In this document: positions 8,501 to 11,352 of the stretch, one piece after another | How the letters are laid out: each line of letters opens with the position of its first letter | How positions within the stretch are numbered: the first letter of the stretch is position 1 | From: Lojkania enalia | Lineage: Eukaryota > Ascomycota > Dothideomycetes > Pleosporales | Direction: 5' to 3' | DNA length: 11,352 nucleotides | Assembly: GCA_010094045.1 (NCBI GenBank) | Contig: ML987001.1 | Span: forward strand, 1 to 11,352 | The notes under the pieces: generated by a model | What the model was told of the DNA's origin: nothing | The model's database searches: none | What the model saw: only the letters and a program-made list of their open reading frames with translations | Translations under genes and position numbers: made by a program

Positions 8501-9312
8501 AGCGTATAAACTAGCTACTTAAAGAGCTTCTCTACTACTATTATAACTACTACTAGAATAACTGGAATTTATAGCTACTACTAGCTTAGATCGCTATTAG
8601 TACTAGGGATGCTTCCTCTATAAGAGTCAGCCTATTCTTTCTTACTTATAGCTATTACCCGAATTTAGGAGAGTCTATATAACTAGAAGAGGAGCTGCTA
8701 ATAGAGTAGTCTAGAGACCCTATTTATATAGTAAAATAGATTATTAGTAAACTAAAAGACTACGTCGAATTCGCGTAAGTAATAATAGCCTATATATAAT
8801 AGTAGTAGTAAGAAATTTACAATCGTACAAGAGATCCTATACTATAATACTAATTAGGGGATAAAGTTTAGCTTAATATACGTAATATTAAGATAGACCC
8901 TATAAGGAAAAAGAAGCTCTATAAGCTCTATTAATAATATATAGTTAATAAGACTGTTAGACGAAATATATACTAACTAGATACTCTATTAGGAATTTAT
9001 AACATCTTCTATATAACGCTACTTCGCCCTATTACTTAAGACCTGTTACTAAGTTAAATATAGGACGACTATTAACTAGCGCTAATTAGTATTAGAAACG
9101 AAGATAAATAGGAGTTTAAGAAAATCCAAGACGTACGAGTAATTAGTAAGAGGGGAGGCGGCCTAAAATAGCAGTTCCTTTATAAGTAGACTGGTTATAC
9201 TATACCTTTATAGAACAACTAGAGCAACTATAAAGATATAATCGCTCTAGAAGAATTCGAACAGGATACAGGGCGGAACTTTACTAAAAAACTACTTGTC
9301 CGTACAACTTAG
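5560..9312 (+). pseudogene. pol: gypsy-1 pol polyprotein (PR-RT-RH-IN-chromodomain), RIP-inactivated
   Basis: A single frame of about 1250 codons holds all enzymes of the element. Protease: LIDDSC at 5620-5637, where the active site is normally D-S/T/D-G, with a downstream GDY.IIL.R motif near 5850. Reverse transcriptase about 6215-6960: IPFSLMNT near 6640 and YLDN at 6727-6738, formerly YLDD. RNase H about 7140-7560: an Asp-to-Asn change in EYN near 7190, then YDKELLAVI. Integrase: zinc region about 7990-8110 and catalytic Asp (8212-8214), Asp changed to Asn (8392-8394) and Glu (8500-8502), with 59 and 35 residues between. A chromodomain closes the protein (about 9106-9291; KIQDVRVISKRGGGLK then K.TGYTIP). 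Dozens of TAG/TAA codons replace Gln, Trp and Arg, and both RT and IN active sites are hit, yet the frame never shifts at these landmarks. The TAG at 9310-9312 is the presumed end but may itself be a RIP product. Confidence 0.93.
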
Positions 9313-9316
9313 TATT

Positions 9317-9343
9317 AGAGGAAGAGGAGGAGGAGGAGGGGAA
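9317..9343 (+). other. gypsy-1 polypurine tract
   Basis: A run of 27 purines (GGAAGAGGAGGAGGAGGAGG core) ends 3 bases before the 3' LTR. In LTR retrotransposons this purine tract resists RNase H and primes plus-strand DNA. It overlaps or directly follows the end of pol. With no CpA or TpG inside, it offers RIP no preferred target, which may be why it is intact. Confidence 0.85.
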
Positions 9344-9346
9344 TAT

Positions 9347-9548
9347 TATAAAGGTTCTAGCTTATAGCTTAGTCCCGTTCCTGCGATGCTATAATAGCAG
9401 TTGCCCTTATACAACCCTATACCTACCTAGACTAAAGTAAGCAAATAATACGTATCTTACTACTATATACCTTCTCTTCTCTTTCTCTAGCTTTAACAAT
9501 AATAGATTCTTATTATATCTGATCCTATTATGTCCTTAGACCTTCTTA
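9347..9548 (+). repeat. gypsy-1 3' LTR (202 bp)
   Basis: It is the partner of 4045-4246, at a constant offset of 5302 bases with no gap. The final CA has become TA (CTTCTTA against CTTCTCA in the 5' copy). The TATA box, pyrimidine tract and self-primer block are identical in both LTRs. Confidence 0.95.
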
Positions 9549-9553
9549 CAGCA
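9549..9553. repeat. Right target-site duplication of gypsy-1 (CAGCA)
   Basis: CAGCA directly follows the 3' LTR and corresponds to TAGTA at 4040-4044. This copy appears to be the unmutated one, because it gives a Cys-type codon (TGC on the minus strand) in the transposase. Confidence 0.8.
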
Positions 9554-11113
9554 CCTTTAAATCGGCTGGTCTCTATTAATACGCGCCTTCTTCCTACTCT
9601 TTTTCCTATTAATACGAGCGCTAAACTCTTTTAGAGTAGTTAATTAAGCGCCTTCTTTAATTGTTAGATTACTTTCCTTTTATATATACTTTCTTTTATA
9701 TAATTAATATTATATAGCGGCCTTATTAGCTACTTAAAACTTAGTAACCTAAGCGCGTAATAGTACATTTTTATATATTATATATGCAGCACCCTTTATA
9801 AACTATTTAAATACCTCTACTATTAAAGTAGATAAGCTATCTAGGTACTTTTAAACTCTTAATTAAACGTACGCAGATTAAGACCTAAATTTAATAGAAT
9901 TACTTAGTATTTTTAACTTCTAAGAGGTATCTTCGACTATAAAAAATATTAGTATATATAGTTAAACTTTAAGCTTTAATAGTACTATATCTAGGTTAAA
10001 TAGAACTAGGCTAGCACTTTAAAAGCTACTTAGGATATTACTCTTTATAATTACTACGTTAAAAGCTGCTTTAAAATAGGGTAAGAACTCGATTTTTGTA
10101 ATATAGTTAATATAACCGTATATTAACTACTCGACTTAGCATCTATACGCAGTCTTTAAAGGCGAGAAATAATCTATATCTAGTAGCTATAGTAGATGCG
10201 ATAAATATAGAGGTATATAGAGAGTAATAATATTCTTTTTCTTATAGAGCTGCCTAAATTTAAGTAAGTTATAGCTCTTATAGCTGTTAAGAATTAGTAA
10301 TTAATATATACTAATAGTACAATTCTTTATATATATATTAAAGTACTTTAACTACTTAATATTAATATTATTTATCGTCCAGCCGTTATTAGTAACCTAT
10401 ATAGCCTAGGTTAGTAGAATATTATCTTCTTTATACTATATAGAGAGGTAGTAGATACCTGTAAAGATAATAAAAAGTAGTATTACCTATTCTATTACGT
10501 TAATACTCTAAATAACTATAGTCTATTCGCAATTATCTGGCTGGAGCTACTTTAGTTAATTCTATCTCTTAGAGCTAGTAATTACTACTTCTATTAATAT
10601 TATATCTATTATAAAGCTTAATTTATCGAAGTTATATATATCTTTATTAATAATATTATACTTAGCCTTTATATTCTATATAAGGTAGAACTAGCCTCTT
10701 ATAACCTTAGGATTCTTATATTTAGCTTTTAAATAGTCGTACTTTTAATTGAATTTAACCTTAAGCTTAAGTATACGTTTAATAAAGTTCTCTACCTAAT
10801 TCTTTCTAACCTAGCTAGTAGAGCGTGCAGCTAGTAGTAAATTAGCTATATCTTAAATAGTAGTAAGCCGTAGCAGAAATCCTCTTATATCTAGATCTAG
10901 TATATATTAAACAATTACCCACTTCTTAGTCTTATTAAGCTTTATTAAATTAGGCCGGTAATCGTATTATAGAGCTATTCCTCGCCTTCTTATACTAAAT
11001 ATACTTTGAGAGATATTATAGATTAATGTAATATAACGTATAGTTAATATCGCGTCTTATTAAAGAGTTTAAAGTGTAAGCTGTATTCTAGCTTCTTTCT
11101 AAATTAATTCTAT
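9549..11113 (-). pseudogene. Fot1/pogo-type transposase (main body), RIP-inactivated and split
   Basis: Read on the minus strand from a probable former ATG (now ATA, 11111-11113). An N-terminal helix-turn-helix region (KEARIQLTL near 11070-11098; then IYNISQS and S.RR near 10990-11020) is followed by the CENP-B-like DNA-binding part (YILDLDIRGF near 10885-10910, IANLLLAARS). The DDE domain follows: first Asp at 10625-10627 (YNFD), second Asp changed to Asn at 10286-10288 (LILNSYKSY, formerly a D-G-H type motif), third Asp at 10178-10180 (LLDIDYFSPLKTAYR). Exactly 35 residues separate the second and third, the DD35D signature of this family. All three are in one frame. The tail runs basic (RKKSRKKARINR near 9570-9610) to the gypsy-1 insertion and continues at 4039-3928. 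Joined, it would be about 558 residues, close to the family norm. It cut and pasted the element at TA sites. Numerous TAA/TAG codons inactivate it. Confidence 0.9.
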
Positions 11114-11152
11114 AGTTATTAGTTATAATATAATACTACAAAATATAATTAT

Positions 11153-11216
11153 CGCGATTTTAGTAGAGTTTTAGTATTATAATCAGCTTGCTTAAGTGAT
11201 TAGCTTACTTATACTG
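11153..11216 (-). repeat. Right terminal inverted repeat of the pogo element
   Basis: Reverse complement partner of 3846-3909. It keeps the CAGTATAA end, while the left copy reads TAGTATAA, a CpA-to-TpA change. The transposase start lies about 40 bases inside this repeat. Confidence 0.9.
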
Positions 11217-11218
11217 TA
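11217..11218. repeat. TA target-site copy, right of pogo element
   Basis: It is the counterpart of 3844-3845. Outside it, the sequence resembles the RNase H end of gypsy-2. Confidence 0.65.
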
Positions 11219-11352
11219 CGTTAAATAAGACTCTTAACCGGTTATTAGTTTAAGCTGCTTTTAAGTTTTCTATATCTTATTTACGATAACTAAAGATATC
11301 TACTCTAGTATTATTCTTATTTAGGGTATACTCGATTCGGAACTAATACTAA
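11219..11352 (-). pseudogene. pol: gypsy-2 RNase H end and linker, continuing across the pogo insertion
   Basis: On the minus strand one frame reads F.RIEYTLNKNNTRVDIFSYRK, which fits the end of a Ty3/Gypsy RNase H (pattern F-x-I-x-Y-x-x-G-K-x-N-x-x-x-D-A-L-S-R-R), followed by a linker. This is what should lie directly upstream of the integrase at 2195-3842, so the two pieces look like halves of one pol gene separated by the pogo element. The frame is off by one across the junction when one TA copy is removed, so either a small indel occurred or one boundary is slightly misplaced. The piece runs off the right edge, where reverse transcriptase, protease, gag and the 5' LTR would be expected. 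Confidence 0.55.

Larger units (their letters stand above)
4045..9548 (+). mobile_element. gypsy-1: full-length Ty3/Gypsy chromovirus, RIP-inactivated
   Basis: A complete 5504-bp LTR retrotransposon. Order: 5' LTR (4045-4246), putative self-primer binding site (4249-4259), gag (4316-5563), pol with protease, reverse transcriptase, RNase H, integrase and chromodomain (5560-9312), polypurine tract (9317-9343) and 3' LTR (9347-9548). The domain order PR-RT-RH-IN-chromodomain defines a Ty3/Gypsy chromovirus. It is inserted in the pogo transposase gene with a 5-bp target duplication. All frames are riddled with TAA/TAG but show no frame break at the landmarks checked, so point mutation by RIP, not deletion, killed it. 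Confidence 0.95.
3846..11216 (-). mobile_element. Fot1/pogo-type DNA transposon, interrupted by gypsy-1
   Basis: Two inverted terminal repeats (3846-3909 and 11153-11216) enclose a transposase gene on the minus strand with a DD35D catalytic core, features of the Fot1/pogo branch of Tc1/mariner elements. Gypsy-1 (4045-9548) interrupts it. Removing gypsy-1 and one 5-bp target copy leaves 199 + 1668 - 5 = 1862 bp, the usual size of Fot1-like elements. The element itself lies inside gypsy-2. Mismatches between its ends are almost all transitions, so it was also hit by RIP. It can no longer make a transposase. Confidence 0.9.

Noticed and set aside
4316..9312. TAG read as an amino acid (alternative genetic code or stop readthrough)
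   Set aside because: TAG and TAA occupy both tryptophan sites (for example the AK-W-F site of RT) and glutamine sites (the F-Q-QYIN site), and active-site residues are also lost. One reassigned codon cannot explain this; C-to-T and G-to-A mutation does.
9549..11218. Ty1/Copia polyprotein on the minus strand
   Set aside because: It was first suspected from the strand and composition, but the translation gives helix-turn-helix, DD35D and inverted terminal repeats, which identify a pogo/Fot1 transposase.
1..11352. Mitochondrial or bacterial AT-rich genome
   Set aside because: The only recognisable genes are fungal-type nuclear transposons with RIP signatures. There are no rRNA, tRNA or respiratory genes and no bacterial gene layout.

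Overview
The window looks like a repeat graveyard from a filamentous ascomycete (Pezizomycotina). It is very AT-rich and has no intact gene. CpA and TpG are scarce and TpA is very common, while CpG is still present throughout. TAG and TAA codons sit where glutamine, tryptophan or arginine belong in recognisable protein families. This is the signature of repeat-induced point mutation (RIP), a fungal genome defence. The species cannot be named from the sequence.

The main structure is a three-level nest of transposons. The outermost and oldest recognisable element is a Ty3/Gypsy chromovirus on the minus strand (called gypsy-2 here). Its integrase and chromodomain lie at about 2195-3842, and a probable piece of its RNase H continues at 11219-11352, running off the window. 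A Fot1/pogo-type DNA transposon (3846-11216 including its insert; about 1.86 kb without it) sits inside gypsy-2, bounded by 64-bp terminal inverted repeats and TA dinucleotides. A complete 5.5-kb Ty3/Gypsy chromovirus on the plus strand (gypsy-1, 4045-9548) is inserted inside the pogo transposase gene. It has two 202-bp LTRs, gag, pol with a C-terminal chromodomain, a polypurine tract and a 5-bp target duplication (CAGCA, with one copy RIP-mutated to TAGTA).

The order of events can therefore be read: gypsy-2, then pogo into gypsy-2, then gypsy-1 into pogo, with RIP acting on all three. The gypsy-1 LTRs differ at 15 of 202 positions and every difference is a transition, so LTR divergence here records RIP rather than age. 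The gag and pol frames run about 1.2 and 3.75 kb without a frame change at any landmark checked, despite dozens of stops, so gypsy-1 was probably intact when it was mutated.

Two features of gypsy-1 bear on its life cycle. An 11-base stretch in the LTR is perfectly complementary to the sequence 3 bases after the 5' LTR, as expected for Tf1-type self-primed reverse transcription; a TATA box and pyrimidine tract place the likely transcript start at the same stretch. In addition, gag and pol meet at an ATGA stop/start overlap.

The left 2.1 kb (1-2127) holds a short decayed reading frame at the extreme left, a (TAG)13 microsatellite, small hairpins and a purine-rich tract. No family could be recognised there. 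Part of it may be the 3' LTR of gypsy-2, whose partner would lie outside the window.
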